Source: JALONO01 sp038209965
GTDB taxonomy: Bacteria > Bacteroidota > Bacteroidia > Cytophagales > Thermoflexibacteraceae
NCBI GenBank assembly: GCA_038209965.1
Contig: JBBQXF010000039.1
Span: forward strand, 1-38,790
Length of the DNA stretch: 38,790 nucleotides
Direction of reading: 5' to 3'
The notes beneath the pieces were generated by a model. It was given only the letters and a program-made list of their open reading frames with translations, made no database searches and had not been told where the DNA came from. The translations under genes and the position numbers were made by a program. Shown here in pieces: positions 1 through 7,330 of this stretch. How positions within the stretch are numbered: position 1 is the stretch's first letter; each line of letters begins with the position of its first letter.

Positions 1-79
1 TTAAACGGGTATGCAAATTAACTTAAATTACTGATAATCAAATAATTATAGAAATAAGTAATTTATTTAAAATCAAGCC

Positions 80-122
80 AATTATTCATAACTAATTTAT
101 TTTCAATTAGTTATGAATAATT
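80..122. repeat. Perfect 17-bp inverted repeat (hairpin)
   Basis: AATTATTCATAACTAAT at 80-96 is repeated as its exact reverse complement at 106-122, with a 9-nt loop. It lies beyond the 3' end of the minus-strand pabBC pair. It could end that transcript, but no T-run follows the stem on the minus strand, so a small mobile or structural palindrome is equally possible. Positions 1-216 hold no gene that I can support. Confidence 0.6.
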
Positions 123-216
123 AGAGCACCTAAACAGTTACTATTTCATAAGGTAGGTGATGAAAAGTACCACAATCAGTGGTTCGGAAGGTAGTAATTA
201 ATGGCCAATAAACGGT

Positions 217-822
217 TTAATGACCCAAAATTTGTTTAATGTCCAACAAATAAAGGCTGTCCAAATCGCGTAGGGCATTGATCAAGGCTACTTTCTTGTA
301 CCGCCGAAGATCCAGCGGGGCGATGTCTGCTTCCATGACCAGTCGTTTTTGCAGGTAATAGGCCCTTTTGACCCCCGCTAATAACGGAGTGGCGGGAGTG
401 ACCCAGCGACAGCCATCATAAAACAGCACATTGGCGTAGGAAGAATCGGTGATCAAGCCATTTTTAACAATCAATATATCAGTTTCCGCACTTGGGGCCA
501 GTGCGGAAACGTGGGCCTGCAACCGTGCTCGATCCAAGTACTTGAATTGGTAATCGATCTGATCGTCCTCCACCAAGACCAGTTGCTTAATTGCCTTCAT
601 TTGGTAAGGCTCAAATTCGATCGTCTCAATTTGGTGCGCATAAATCACCCGGCACTTCCACAGCCCGACCTGAGCAAAACTGGGGACCTTCAAAGCGGTG
701 GCCAAATCAATCGGATCCACCAAGCCGAGCACCTGCAAGCGGGTGTGGGCCAGTCGTGCTTGGTGCAGGGCCAAGTGCTGCAATTGCCCGTTGAGGCATT
801 TAATTGATTCAATGAAATACAT
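217..822 (-). CDS. Class IV aminotransferase, 4-amino-4-deoxychorismate lyase-like (PabC-like)
   Basis: A PLP-dependent fold-type IV enzyme of 201 residues. Beside pabB the natural role is cleavage of aminodeoxychorismate to p-aminobenzoate and pyruvate in folate synthesis. Visible family marks are FKYLDR at residues 93-98, whose Lys94 is the likely PLP Schiff-base lysine, and ITDSSYANVLF at 124-134, the usual segment after the active site. The start at 822 is preferred over an in-frame start at 879, because it gives a typical class IV N-terminus (MYFIESIKCLNG) and overlaps the end of pabB by 14 bp, which suggests translational coupling. At 201 residues it is shorter than branched-chain aminotransferases, in line with an ADC-lyase role. 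The assignment rests on these motifs and on the neighbour; a D-amino acid or branched-chain aminotransferase is less likely. Confidence 0.8.
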   Translation of the reverse strand: MYFIESIKCLNGQLQHLALHQARLAHTRLQVLGLVDPIDLATALKVPSFAQVGLWKCRVIYAHQIETIEFEPYQMKAIKQLVLVEDDQIDYQFKYLDRARLQAHVSALAPSAETDILIVKNGLITDSSYANVLFYDGCRWVTPATPLLAGVKRAYYLQKRLVMEADIAPLDLRRYKKVALINALRDLDSLYLLDIKQILGH

Positions 823-1897
823 CGGGGCGGATCGGTAGATAAACCTTGGCCAATAATTCTTCGTACTCGGCGGTAACATTGCTCAGGTGCGTGAGGCCGC
901 CGCCACTCCGAAACTGGTAATGGTGCAGTCCATCAGTGATGGATTGCATGGCATCCTGCGGCTCGATATAACGGATCATCACCCCGCTGTCCAGTTCCTG
1001 CCCATCAAAAAAAGCGCAGACCCCGGTGTACCAACCCCGGTCACCGCCCTCGGCTTCAGCAATAATGGAAAGCGTCTTCGGTTTGGGGGCCCCACAAATG
1101 CTGCCCGCTGGCAACAACCGAAACAGCAAATCGCCCAAGTTGGCCCGGTAGCTGGGCGAGAGCTGGCCCACGATCTCCGAGCTCACCTGCAGCAATTCCT
1201 CGCCCGTGTGGGTGCCCACCCGCTCCACGTAGCGAAATCGCTTCACCTGCACCTGATCCGCCACCATGCCCAGATCGTTGCGCAGCAAGTCAACGATGGT
1301 TGCGTGCTCCGCGTATTCTTTCCGATCCGCGAGAATAGTCGCCTCCGCACCGGGCAGCGCCGCCTGAATAGTCCCCTTCATGGGGTAGGTAGAAATCTGG
1401 TTCCCCACGATTCGGACAAAACACTCGGGAGAAAACACGACAAACTCATCCCGGTGCCATACTTTGTACCGGGCTTGGGCCGAGAAAAAAATTTCCCGCA
1501 GGCTCAAATTCGTTTTCACTTCCGTTTGGCCGGTCAAGTTGCAAAGATAACTGTTACCATAATTGATTTGGTCAATCACTTTATCAAAGCGATTCTGGTA
1601 TTGAGCAAAACTGGGGGCATTTATCGAGAAATAAAGCGGCTGTGAACGGACTTTTTGACCGGTTTGGGCCACCTCCGCAAGTTCAGCTTGGTGCAAGTTT
1701 GAAAAACGACCAATTTGGAACAATGTTGTTAACGGGTCTATTTCTGTTGGCAGTAAGATTTCGGGCTTTTTGAGTTCGAAATCAGCTAAAAACAGGAAAG
1801 GAACCCCGGCCCGACCCAGTTCATTAAGCCGTTGCCGGACGGTTTCTGCCTGATTATGAAGTTGCATGTTCGGTATATTTTTTATACTAGTTTCCAT
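809..1897 (-). CDS. pabB: Aminodeoxychorismate synthase component I
   Basis: This chorismate-binding enzyme aminates chorismate to 4-amino-4-deoxychorismate using ammonia from a PabA-type glutaminase. The 362 residues carry the family's conserved blocks: PMKGT at 172-176, EHATIVDLLRNDLG at 197-210, GSICGAPKPKT at 265-275 and a C-terminal DSGVMIRYIE block. The short N-terminal region before residue 85 lacks a full anthranilate synthase N-domain, as in many Bacteroidota PabB proteins. No glutaminase (pabA) gene is in the window. A second start at residue 11 (1867) is possible; the outer ATG at 1897 is kept because nothing contradicts it. The gene overlaps the following pabC-like gene by 14 bp, so the two form one unit reading away from the gas vesicle cluster. 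Confidence 0.92.
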   Translation of the reverse strand: METSIKNIPNMQLHNQAETVRQRLNELGRAGVPFLFLADFELKKPEILLPTEIDPLTTLFQIGRFSNLHQAELAEVAQTGQKVRSQPLYFSINAPSFAQYQNRFDKVIDQINYGNSYLCNLTGQTEVKTNLSLREIFFSAQARYKVWHRDEFVVFSPECFVRIVGNQISTYPMKGTIQAALPGAEATILADRKEYAEHATIVDLLRNDLGMVADQVQVKRFRYVERVGTHTGEELLQVSSEIVGQLSPSYRANLGDLLFRLLPAGSICGAPKPKTLSIIAEAEGGDRGWYTGVCAFFDGQELDSGVMIRYIEPQDAMQSITDGLHHYQFRSGGGLTHLSNVTAEYEELLAKVYLPIRPDVFH

Positions 1898-2072
1898 TGA
1901 TGAGGCAATAATGCAATGTAAGTTTTAAAAGCAATTTAAACACATTATTGTTTAACAAACCGTGTCCGGCCAATAGCTTACCAATGAGTATATGTACTTA
2001 TGGAACTAGGAACAAACCCACATTTTGCACTGATTTTTAGGTAGTTGTAATGTATTGTCATTTTGTTTATAT

Positions 2073-2080
2073 TACCTTTA
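2073..2080 (+). promoter_or_regulatory. Possible gvpA -7 box (TACCTTTA)
   Basis: TACCTTTA matches the Bacteroidota -7 box TAnnTTTG at all but the last base and lies 42 bp upstream of the gvpA ATG. The upstream TTG candidates are 15 or 25 bp away, neither at the usual spacing, so this is a weak call. Confidence 0.3.
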
Positions 2081-2122
2081 AGCCATAAATCATTTCTTAT
2101 AACCCTAAATCGTCCCACGACA

Positions 2123-2329
2123 ATGGCAGTAGAGAAAAGTGTTGGTTCATCTAGCCTCGTAGAGGTAATTGACCGTATTCTTGACAAAGGTATCGTAATC
2201 GATGCGTATGTCCGTGTATCACTCGTCGGCATTGAGCTGGTGGCAATTGAGGCCCGCGTGGTCATTGCCTCGGTAGAGACCTACCTGAAATATGCCGAAG
2301 CCATTGGCCTAACTTCCCGCATTGCTTAA
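2123..2329 (+). CDS. gvpA: Gas vesicle major structural protein GvpA
   Basis: GvpA is the small amphipathic protein that forms the ribs of the gas vesicle shell. The 68 residues follow the cyanobacterial type almost word for word: SSSLVEVIDRILDKGIVIDA, then VRVSLVGIEL, then EARVVIASVETYLKYAEAIGL. Length is typical. The ATG at 2123 begins the canonical MAVEK N-terminus; an in-frame upstream extension to 2063 has no family support. It is the first gene of a gvpA-C-N-(V)-J row. A strong stem-loop sits directly after the stop codon. The product should be far more abundant than the following proteins, and the intergenic hairpin could help achieve that. Identification is secure from sequence. Confidence 0.98.
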   Translation: MAVEKSVGSSSLVEVIDRILDKGIVIDAYVRVSLVGIELVAIEARVVIASVETYLKYAEAIGLTSRIA

Positions 2330-2336
2330 GTGAAAC

Positions 2337-2381
2337 TTTCCCTTCGCCCTCTCCATCATGGGGAGGGCGAACCAAGGGAAA
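2337..2381 (+). promoter_or_regulatory. Stem-loop between gvpA and gvpC
   Basis: The left arm at 2337-2354 pairs with 2360-2381: 12 pairs (one G-U) around the 5-nt loop ATCAT, a 4-nt right-hand bulge, then 6 more pairs. It begins 7 bp after the gvpA stop. No T-run follows, so a simple intrinsic terminator is unlikely. A partial terminator, or an mRNA end protector that raises gvpA message over gvpC, fits better (inference). Confidence 0.65.
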
Positions 2382-2430
2382 TTGCGTGTAAGCAACCTGT
2401 ATCCACCTTACTTTAGCACCGCAAAAAAGC

Positions 2431-3207
2431 ATGGCCAAGAACCGAACCGCCCAATCCACGGAAGAAAACGCTTCTTCCCCGGAAAGATTGATCGAGAAAC
2501 TCCGCAAGGATCTAGAAAATACCAAACAAGAAATGCAAGGCATCCAAAGCCCGGCACGCCCCGCAATCAAAGCGGATGAGCCCGTGGGCCAAGTAATAAA
2601 CACGCTGCCCACCGTGCTTCCCGTATTTGGGGCGGCCATTGAAAAGCCCAAAGCCAAAGTAGCCAAAAAGCCGGTTCAATCTGCCATCAACCCGAGCCGC
2701 AGAGCAACTGCTGCGCCAGTTGGTGGGGTGAACATTGCCCGTTTTGTGGCCGATCTGCAACTGGGCACCGCCCGGATGCTGGAAGAGTTCCGCCAATCAT
2801 CCGCCGCTTCGGCCAAAGCCGAAAGTGAGGAGCGCAGTGCCTTTGTGGGCAATATGCAACGCCAAACCGATGAACTGCTGGCTGATTTCCGGGAAAAGCA
2901 CGAAACTGACAGCGCCAACGAAGCCCAAGCCCGCCAACGCGAAGTACTGGATCTGCAAAACGGGGTGAACAACTTATTGGACAATTACCGCCGGGCATTT
3001 GACCAAACGGCCGCCCAAGATCGCCAAGGACGGGCCCAATTTGTGGATAACCTGCAAACCGCCACCCATCAAAGCTTGGATGCCTTTGTGCGCAACTTCA
3101 CCCAAGAATCGGACAGTTCGCGCCGTGACCGGGAAAATTTTGCCCAGCAACTGCGCCATGAAACCAGCCAGCTATTGGCCGGGTTCCGCAACTTGCGCAC
3201 GTTCTAG
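2431..3207 (+). CDS. gvpC: Gas vesicle outer-surface protein GvpC with 33-residue repeats
   Basis: GvpC coats and stiffens the gas vesicle by binding across GvpA ribs. The last 154 of 258 residues are tandem units of exactly 33 residues: 105-137, 138-170, 171-203, 204-236 and a partial 237-258. Each starts with a hydrophobic pattern such as FVxxLQ, then LLxxFR, then a polar acidic and basic stretch. This matches the 33-residue repeat known for cyanobacterial GvpC. The N-terminal 100 residues are unusual: a charged coiled-coil segment (about 17-40) and a proline, alanine and lysine-rich linker. Cyanobacterial GvpC normally starts its repeats much nearer the N-terminus. It lies between gvpA and gvpN, the classical position. 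The start at 2431 is the first ATG after the hairpin. Confidence 0.88.
   Translation: MAKNRTAQSTEENASSPERLIEKLRKDLENTKQEMQGIQSPARPAIKADEPVGQVINTLPTVLPVFGAAIEKPKAKVAKKPVQSAINPSRRATAAPVGGVNIARFVADLQLGTARMLEEFRQSSAASAKAESEERSAFVGNMQRQTDELLADFREKHETDSANEAQARQREVLDLQNGVNNLLDNYRRAFDQTAAQDRQGRAQFVDNLQTATHQSLDAFVRNFTQESDSSRRDRENFAQQLRHETSQLLAGFRNLRTF
2743..3204 (+). repeat. GvpC tandem repeats, 99-bp period
   Basis: Four complete 99-bp units begin at 2743, 2842, 2941 and 3040, with a 66-bp partial unit at 3139-3204. The period is exact in protein space with no insertions, while residue identity between units is moderate. The array is therefore old and held by the spacing of GvpA ribs rather than being a recent expansion. 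Confidence 0.85.
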
Positions 3208-3268
3208 GCCCTTAACCAATATTCAACCGGGGCAGCCATTGCGACCCCCATTTCTAACCAACAACGCC

Positions 3269-4237
3269 ATGCGCGACGACCGTACCGTACTACAACCCGA
3301 GGCCATGCCCAATTTCGTGGAGACCGAATACGTCCGCGAAATCACTTTCCGCGCCCTGACCTACATTGCCGCTGGTTATGCGGTCCATTTTCGCGGCCCA
3401 GCCGGCACTGGCAAAACTACCATTGCCAAGCACGTGGCCGCGCAACTGGGCCGCCCAATGGTACTGCTCCAAGGCGACGACGAGTTCAATTCGAGCAGCC
3501 TGACGGGGGGCGAGTACGGTTATCGCAGCAAGGAAGTAATAGACAATTTCATTTCCTCCGTCCTCAAAAAGGAAAAAGAAATGGTCAAATATTGGGTCGA
3601 TAACCGACTCACTGTGGCTTGCCGCCACGGATTCACCCTACTTTACGACGAGTTTACGCGCTCGCGGCCCGAAGCCAACAACGTGCTGCTTTCCGTGCTT
3701 GAAGACCGGATGCTCACCCTGCCCACTTCACGGCCCGGCGAAGATCCGTACATCCACGTCCACCCAGATTTTACGGCCATTTTTACCAGCAATCCCGAGG
3801 AATATGCCGGGATCCACAAAACCCAGGACGCGCTCCGCGACCGGATGGTGACCATCGATCTGGACTATTTTGACTATGAGACCGAAGTGGGCATCACCAC
3901 CGCCAAATCGGGCTGTACCCGGGCCGATGCCGAACTGATCGTCCAGATCGTGCGCGGGCTGCGCGAGTCGGGCGTGTGCGAGTTTTCGCCCACGGTGCGC
4001 GGGTGCATCATGACGGCCAAAGCCATGCAAGTGCTGCAACTGAACCCTACCGAGCACCGCGATCGGTTCACGGTGATCTGCGAGGACGTACTCGGCTCCG
4101 AAGCTTCCCGGGTGGGCACAGGTGAGCGGCAGCGCAAGATCAAAGCTACCATCCGCGAACTGATCGACCACCAGTTCCGTCTGCATTTGATCGGTGAGAA
4201 AAAGGTGCTGGTAAAGTCATTTGTCAAGGCGGGATAG
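3269..4237 (+). CDS. gvpN: Gas vesicle AAA+ ATPase GvpN
   Basis: GvpN is a MoxR-like AAA+ ATPase needed for growth of gas vesicles to full size. The 322 residues show Walker A GPAGTGKT at 43-50, Walker B TLLYDE at 123-128, a sensor-1-like FTSNP at 172-176 and the characteristic block GDDEFNSSSLTGG around residues 69-81. An in-frame extension back to 2999 overlaps gvpC and has no family character, so the ATG at 3269 is chosen; it leaves 61 bp after gvpC. Full length for the family. Its place after gvpC matches cyanobacterial clusters. Confidence 0.95.
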   Translation: MRDDRTVLQPEAMPNFVETEYVREITFRALTYIAAGYAVHFRGPAGTGKTTIAKHVAAQLGRPMVLLQGDDEFNSSSLTGGEYGYRSKEVIDNFISSVLKKEKEMVKYWVDNRLTVACRHGFTLLYDEFTRSRPEANNVLLSVLEDRMLTLPTSRPGEDPYIHVHPDFTAIFTSNPEEYAGIHKTQDALRDRMVTIDLDYFDYETEVGITTAKSGCTRADAELIVQIVRGLRESGVCEFSPTVRGCIMTAKAMQVLQLNPTEHRDRFTVICEDVLGSEASRVGTGERQRKIKATIRELIDHQFRLHLIGEKKVLVKSFVKAG

Positions 4238-4402
4238 CCATCAGCGGCCCCGCAAAGGGACAACGATCCAATCCAGACGATGGAAGATTCTCAACCCAAT
4301 ATTGGCTGAGAACCAACAACGTTGGGCGGGAGGCGGTCTCAAAGCACGGCCACGGTGCTACCAAAAATAATTGAAACCAGTTTGCCATTTAATTACAGCG
4401 CC

Positions 4403-4735
4403 ATGAAAACCAAAGGTTTGGAGGCCATTATCTCCTCCGGCACGGGCAGCAAGCCCCGCTCGATCCCCGCCCGCCAGCGTTCTTCGCAGATCGCCGTCAA
4501 CCTGCTGCGCAAGGAAAAAGAGCGCCATGAAAAAGAACTGCTGCGAATGCAAAAGCGGGAGGCATTCTTGCGCGAGCGCATGATCCGGATCGATGGTGAA
4601 ATTGCCCAAACCCTGACCAACTGGCAAGGCGAAATCAATACCATCGTGCAAGAAAACTTTGGCCGGACCAACCTCACCGAAACCACCACGATCACCAGCC
4701 AAGGCGAATTTAAGACCAAGAAACTGCGGTATTGA
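4403..4735 (+). CDS. Small basic coiled-coil protein, GvpV-like
   Basis: 110 residues with a long basic helix, VNLLRKEKERHEKELLRMQK, continuing to about residue 72. This spacing of EKER and EKEL resembles the coiled-coil core I recall for cyanobacterial GvpV, and the gene sits inside the gvp row between gvpN and gvpJ. The ATG at 4403 is preferred over one at 4322, because residues 1-27 of the longer frame look like untranslated sequence. Upstream, a short palindrome (TTCTCA at 4288-4293 and TGAGAA at 4307-4312 around CCAATATTGG) may separate it from gvpN. A terminator follows. The gas-vesicle role is inferred from position and helix pattern; the exact family is uncertain. Confidence 0.6.
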   Translation: MKTKGLEAIISSGTGSKPRSIPARQRSSQIAVNLLRKEKERHEKELLRMQKREAFLRERMIRIDGEIAQTLTNWQGEINTIVQENFGRTNLTETTTITSQGEFKTKKLRY

Positions 4736-4764
4736 ACCTTGACCGGGCATTGCCGGGCAGATTT

Positions 4765-4794
4765 GGGAGCCAATCAGTTGCGCTCCCGCTTTTT
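4765..4794 (+). terminator. Intrinsic terminator after gvpV-like gene
   Basis: GGGAGC at 4765-4770 pairs with GCTCCC at 4782-4787 around an 11-nt loop, and a run of five T follows two bases later. The T-run doubles as the upstream element of the gvpJ promoter candidate. Confidence 0.65.
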
Positions 4795-4821
4795 GTGCTT
4801 ACTTTGCCACTGGTAAATCTG
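4791..4821 (+). promoter_or_regulatory. gvpJ promoter candidate
   Basis: TTTTG at 4791-4795 and TAAATCTG at 4814-4821 are 18 bp apart, close to the Bacteroidota TTTG / TAnnTTTG layout, and lie 12 bp before the gvpJ ATG. The terminator just upstream makes a separate promoter for gvpJ likely. Confidence 0.45.
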
Positions 4822-4832
4822 ACCTACCCTTT

Positions 4833-5141
4833 ATGGCCAATCAAATAACACATTCCAACCAAACGACCAACTTGGCCGACATCCTGGAACGGGTGTTGGA
4901 TAAGGGCATTGTGATCGCGGGGGACATCAAAGTAAACATCGCCGACATTGAACTGCTCTCCATCAAGATCCGCCTCGTGATCTGCTCGGTGGACAAGGCC
5001 AAAGAGCTGGGCATCAACTGGTGGCAGACCGATCCCTACCTGTCGGCCAATAGCCAAAAACAACTCTTGTTGGAAGAAGAAAACCGCCTGCTCCGCGAGC
5101 GCCTCAGCTTGATCGAGACCAAATTGCAGCAAATGGGTTGA
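4833..5141 (+). CDS. gvpJ: Gas vesicle minor protein GvpJ
   Basis: GvpJ is a GvpA paralogue thought to act at the conical ends or in nucleation of the vesicle. Residues 13-60 hold the GvpA fold with the GvpJ variant pattern LADILERVLDKGIVIAGDI, IELLSIKIRLVICSVDKAKE and the diagnostic INWWQTDPYLS at 61-71. Residues 74-102 form a leucine and glutamate-rich coiled coil. The protein is 102 residues; cyanobacterial GvpJ can carry a longer repetitive tail, absent here. A terminator and a promoter-like pair directly upstream suggest independent transcription from gvpA. Confidence 0.93.
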   Translation: MANQITHSNQTTNLADILERVLDKGIVIAGDIKVNIADIELLSIKIRLVICSVDKAKELGINWWQTDPYLSANSQKQLLLEEENRLLRERLSLIETKLQQMG

Positions 5142-5623
5142 GCCAGGCGATGAGCCACCTCGGGCACAACCGAAAATGCAGCCACGCGGACCATTCCCCA
5201 CACTATTTTTTGCTTCATCCCCGCCATCCACCCTTGGTAATTCAGTTCGTTGGTTTTCTGCCACATCGAGCCTAATCTGCAAAGTCACTGCTGCCTTGGT
5301 TTTATACCCAAACCCAATTGATTTTTCAATGATCAACAATGTAAATTATTGAAAGTCAATACGACCAATAAAATCGGTCTTGTTGTTCGGTTTGATCTGG
5401 ATACCAGTTGACGACGATTTATCCCACCCTCTTTGATTGGTTCACTGCACTGGTTTTTACCTCTTGCCGGTGCTTCTGTGACTGCCGGTTTTCGGTATTT
5501 GATACGATTAGTAAATTTGGCCAATAGCCTCCCCAGCCACAAACGGCCATTGCCCCAACTATTTTTTCTGCCGTGTAACCTTTGCCTTGGCCCCCGGTAA
5601 TCAGTTTACAATCAAAATTTACC
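5142..5623. other. Intergenic stretch without a supported gene
   Basis: 482 bp between gvpJ and the first DUF4097 gene. Reading frames here on both strands lack family character. The only structure I see is an imperfect inverted repeat, TTGATTTTTCAAT at 5318-5330 against ATTGAAAGTCAA at 5348-5359. No gvpK, gvpF, gvpG or gvpL is present. Confidence 0.5.
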
Positions 5624-6475
5624 ATGAAATCAAAAATCATTTTGCTGGCTGGCTGCCTTTGGGCTGGCCAGTTGCAAGCCCAAAACATCATTGGTGGCGG
5701 TTCAGTCCGTGGCGGTTCAGTCCGTGGCGGTTCAGTCCGGGGCACTACAAACGGGGTGTACCGAGCCAAATTTGGCGGCGCAGCCAGCGAGCGCCGCTTG
5801 GAAGTCAACTTGGTGAACAGCAGCCTGACCGTAACGGGCTACAGCGGCGACGAACTGATCGTGGAAGTGGACGGCATGAATCCGCTGCCCGAACGCGCCA
5901 AGGGGCTCAAACCGCTCTCGGGGGCCGGGGCGGACAATACGGGCGTGGGCATGGCCATGTCGGTGGAAGGTGGCACCATCAAACTGACCAAGACGACCAA
6001 ACAAGATCACGATTATCGGATCAAAATTCCCAAAAATACGGCCCTAAAAATCACCGAAACGGCTTTTTGGGGTGGCAAAGACTACGTAATCTCCGATTTG
6101 GAGGGCGAGATCGAAGTCAAGACCACCACCTCCGATGTGGAAATCCGCAATGTGACTGGCCCAGTGGTGGGCAATTCCACCAGTGGCAACTTTGAGGTCG
6201 TGTTCAGTAAGCTCAACCAAGATCAGCCGTGCGCCATCAGCCTGATCAGCGGCGAACTGGACATTACCATGCCTGCCGATACCAAGGCCCATCTGCGGGC
6301 CAAGACCATCACTGGTGAGATCTACACCGATTTTGAGGTCAGCCAGCCCAGCAAAGAGAAAGACCTCAAGCGGGTGGGCGGGAGTTGGGACACCGTGTTT
6401 GATCTCAATGGCGGCGGGGCCGATCTCCGCATCGAGTCCATTAGTGGCAATGTGTACATCCGCAAAAAGAAATAA
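5624..6475 (+). CDS. Exported DUF4097-type beta-strand protein
   Basis: 283 residues with a Sec signal peptide (MKSKIILLAGCLWAGQLQAQ, cleavage after residue 20). The body consists of short beta repeats with recurring SGE/SGN turns (ISGELDITMP, TITGEIYTDF, ESISGNVYIRK), typical of DUF4097 proteins, which form a right-handed beta helix of unknown function. Directly after the signal peptide the protein carries three copies of the pentapeptide GGSVR. The ATG at 5624 is chosen because it opens the signal peptide; the frame extends upstream to 5582. A paralogue with the same C-terminal pattern follows 28 bp later, so the two form an operon. Many Bacteroidota relatives sit beside sigma/anti-sigma genes, but none is visible here. 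Confidence 0.8.
   Translation: MKSKIILLAGCLWAGQLQAQNIIGGGSVRGGSVRGGSVRGTTNGVYRAKFGGAASERRLEVNLVNSSLTVTGYSGDELIVEVDGMNPLPERAKGLKPLSGAGADNTGVGMAMSVEGGTIKLTKTTKQDHDYRIKIPKNTALKITETAFWGGKDYVISDLEGEIEVKTTTSDVEIRNVTGPVVGNSTSGNFEVVFSKLNQDQPCAISLISGELDITMPADTKAHLRAKTITGEIYTDFEVSQPSKEKDLKRVGGSWDTVFDLNGGGADLRIESISGNVYIRKKK
5696..5740 (+). repeat. Three 15-bp tandem repeats (minisatellite)
   Basis: GGCGGTTCAGTCCGT occurs at 5696-5710, 5711-5725 and 5726-5740, the last unit differing only in its final base. The unit is a multiple of three, so copy changes would lengthen or shorten the GGSVR stalk without a frameshift. Confidence 0.95.
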
Positions 6476-6503
6476 ATCTTCCCCACCTTTTTTACTCATC
6501 GTC

Positions 6504-7226
6504 ATGAAAAAATACTTGCTCCTTGCCCTGCTCTGTTGCCGGGCCTGTACCCTGATCGGCCAGAAAATAGTCCAACAAAACTTGCCCCTCGCCGCCGGTG
6601 AACGGCTGGATCTCAATTTGCGCTTTGCGGACAGCATCCGGGTGATCGCTTGGGACAAAAACGAAGTCTCCATCCGCGTGGTGGTGACGATCAACAACAA
6701 CCAGTTGAACGAGGCCTTCAAAATGGACATCAACCGCACCACCACCGGACTGGCCGTGGACACCAATTTTGACAAAGAACTGATCAAAGAAAGCCGTCCC
6801 GAAGATTGCCCCGGGACGAGGAACAACTTCAGTGGGAGCCAAAGTGTGGACAAGGACGGCCAAGTGTGGAGCAATGGGGGCAACAGTGTGTGTGCCGACA
6901 TTTATTTTGAGATCAAAGTGCCGCGCCGGGCCGAGGTGAAATTGGAAACGATTTCGGGCAATATCGTAATCCGCCAGTGGGAAGGTCGTTTGCTGGCCAA
7001 GTCCATCAGCGGGTTTGTGGATCTGGCCCTGCCCGCTGGCCGGGGCGCGGAGGTGAGTCTAAAAACCATTTCGGGCGAGGCATATTCGGACATGGACGTG
7101 GACATTGCTGCCGGGCAGCGCAAAAATGAAGGCGTGGGGTACAATATCCGGGGCAAAATAGCCGGTGGCGGGCCGTTGATCAAGCTGGAGAGCATCAGCG
7201 GGAATCTTTACCTGCGGCGGGAGTAA
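6504..7226 (+). CDS. Exported DUF4097-type beta-strand protein, paralogue
   Basis: 240 residues beginning MKKYLLLALLCCRACTLIGQ, a signal peptide ending in GQ; its internal cysteines are not in a clear lipobox. The second half repeats the turns KLETISGNIVIRQ, KSISGFVDLALP, KTISGEAYSDMD and LESISGNLYLRRE, the same beta pattern as the gene 28 bp upstream. The two genes are probably an ancient tandem duplication transcribed together. The start at 6504 opens the signal peptide; the frame upstream of it lies inside the previous gene. Function unknown, probably periplasmic or surface-attached. Confidence 0.8.
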   Translation: MKKYLLLALLCCRACTLIGQKIVQQNLPLAAGERLDLNLRFADSIRVIAWDKNEVSIRVVVTINNNQLNEAFKMDINRTTTGLAVDTNFDKELIKESRPEDCPGTRNNFSGSQSVDKDGQVWSNGGNSVCADIYFEIKVPRRAEVKLETISGNIVIRQWEGRLLAKSISGFVDLALPAGRGAEVSLKTISGEAYSDMDVDIAAGQRKNEGVGYNIRGKIAGGGPLIKLESISGNLYLRRE

Positions 7227-7290
7227 GGGTTGGTCCATAATTTCACCATAACTTAACACCTCGGTCAGTGGTCGACTGGCGGAGGTGTTT

Positions 7291-7298
7291 TATGTTTG
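7291..7298 (+). promoter_or_regulatory. Bacteroidota -7 box TATGTTTG
   Basis: A perfect TAnnTTTG match 32 bp upstream of the ATG at 7331. It supports that ATG over earlier in-frame starts at 7268, 7292 and 7313. No good -33 TTTG is visible at the normal distance. Confidence 0.5.
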
Positions 7299-7330
7299 TA
7301 TCGCCAAAGCTGATGGCCCGCTCTACGACC

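Noticed and set aside
4824..5339. A minus-strand frame of 171 codons opposite gvpJ
   Set aside because: Overlaps gvpJ completely and has no protein-like pattern.
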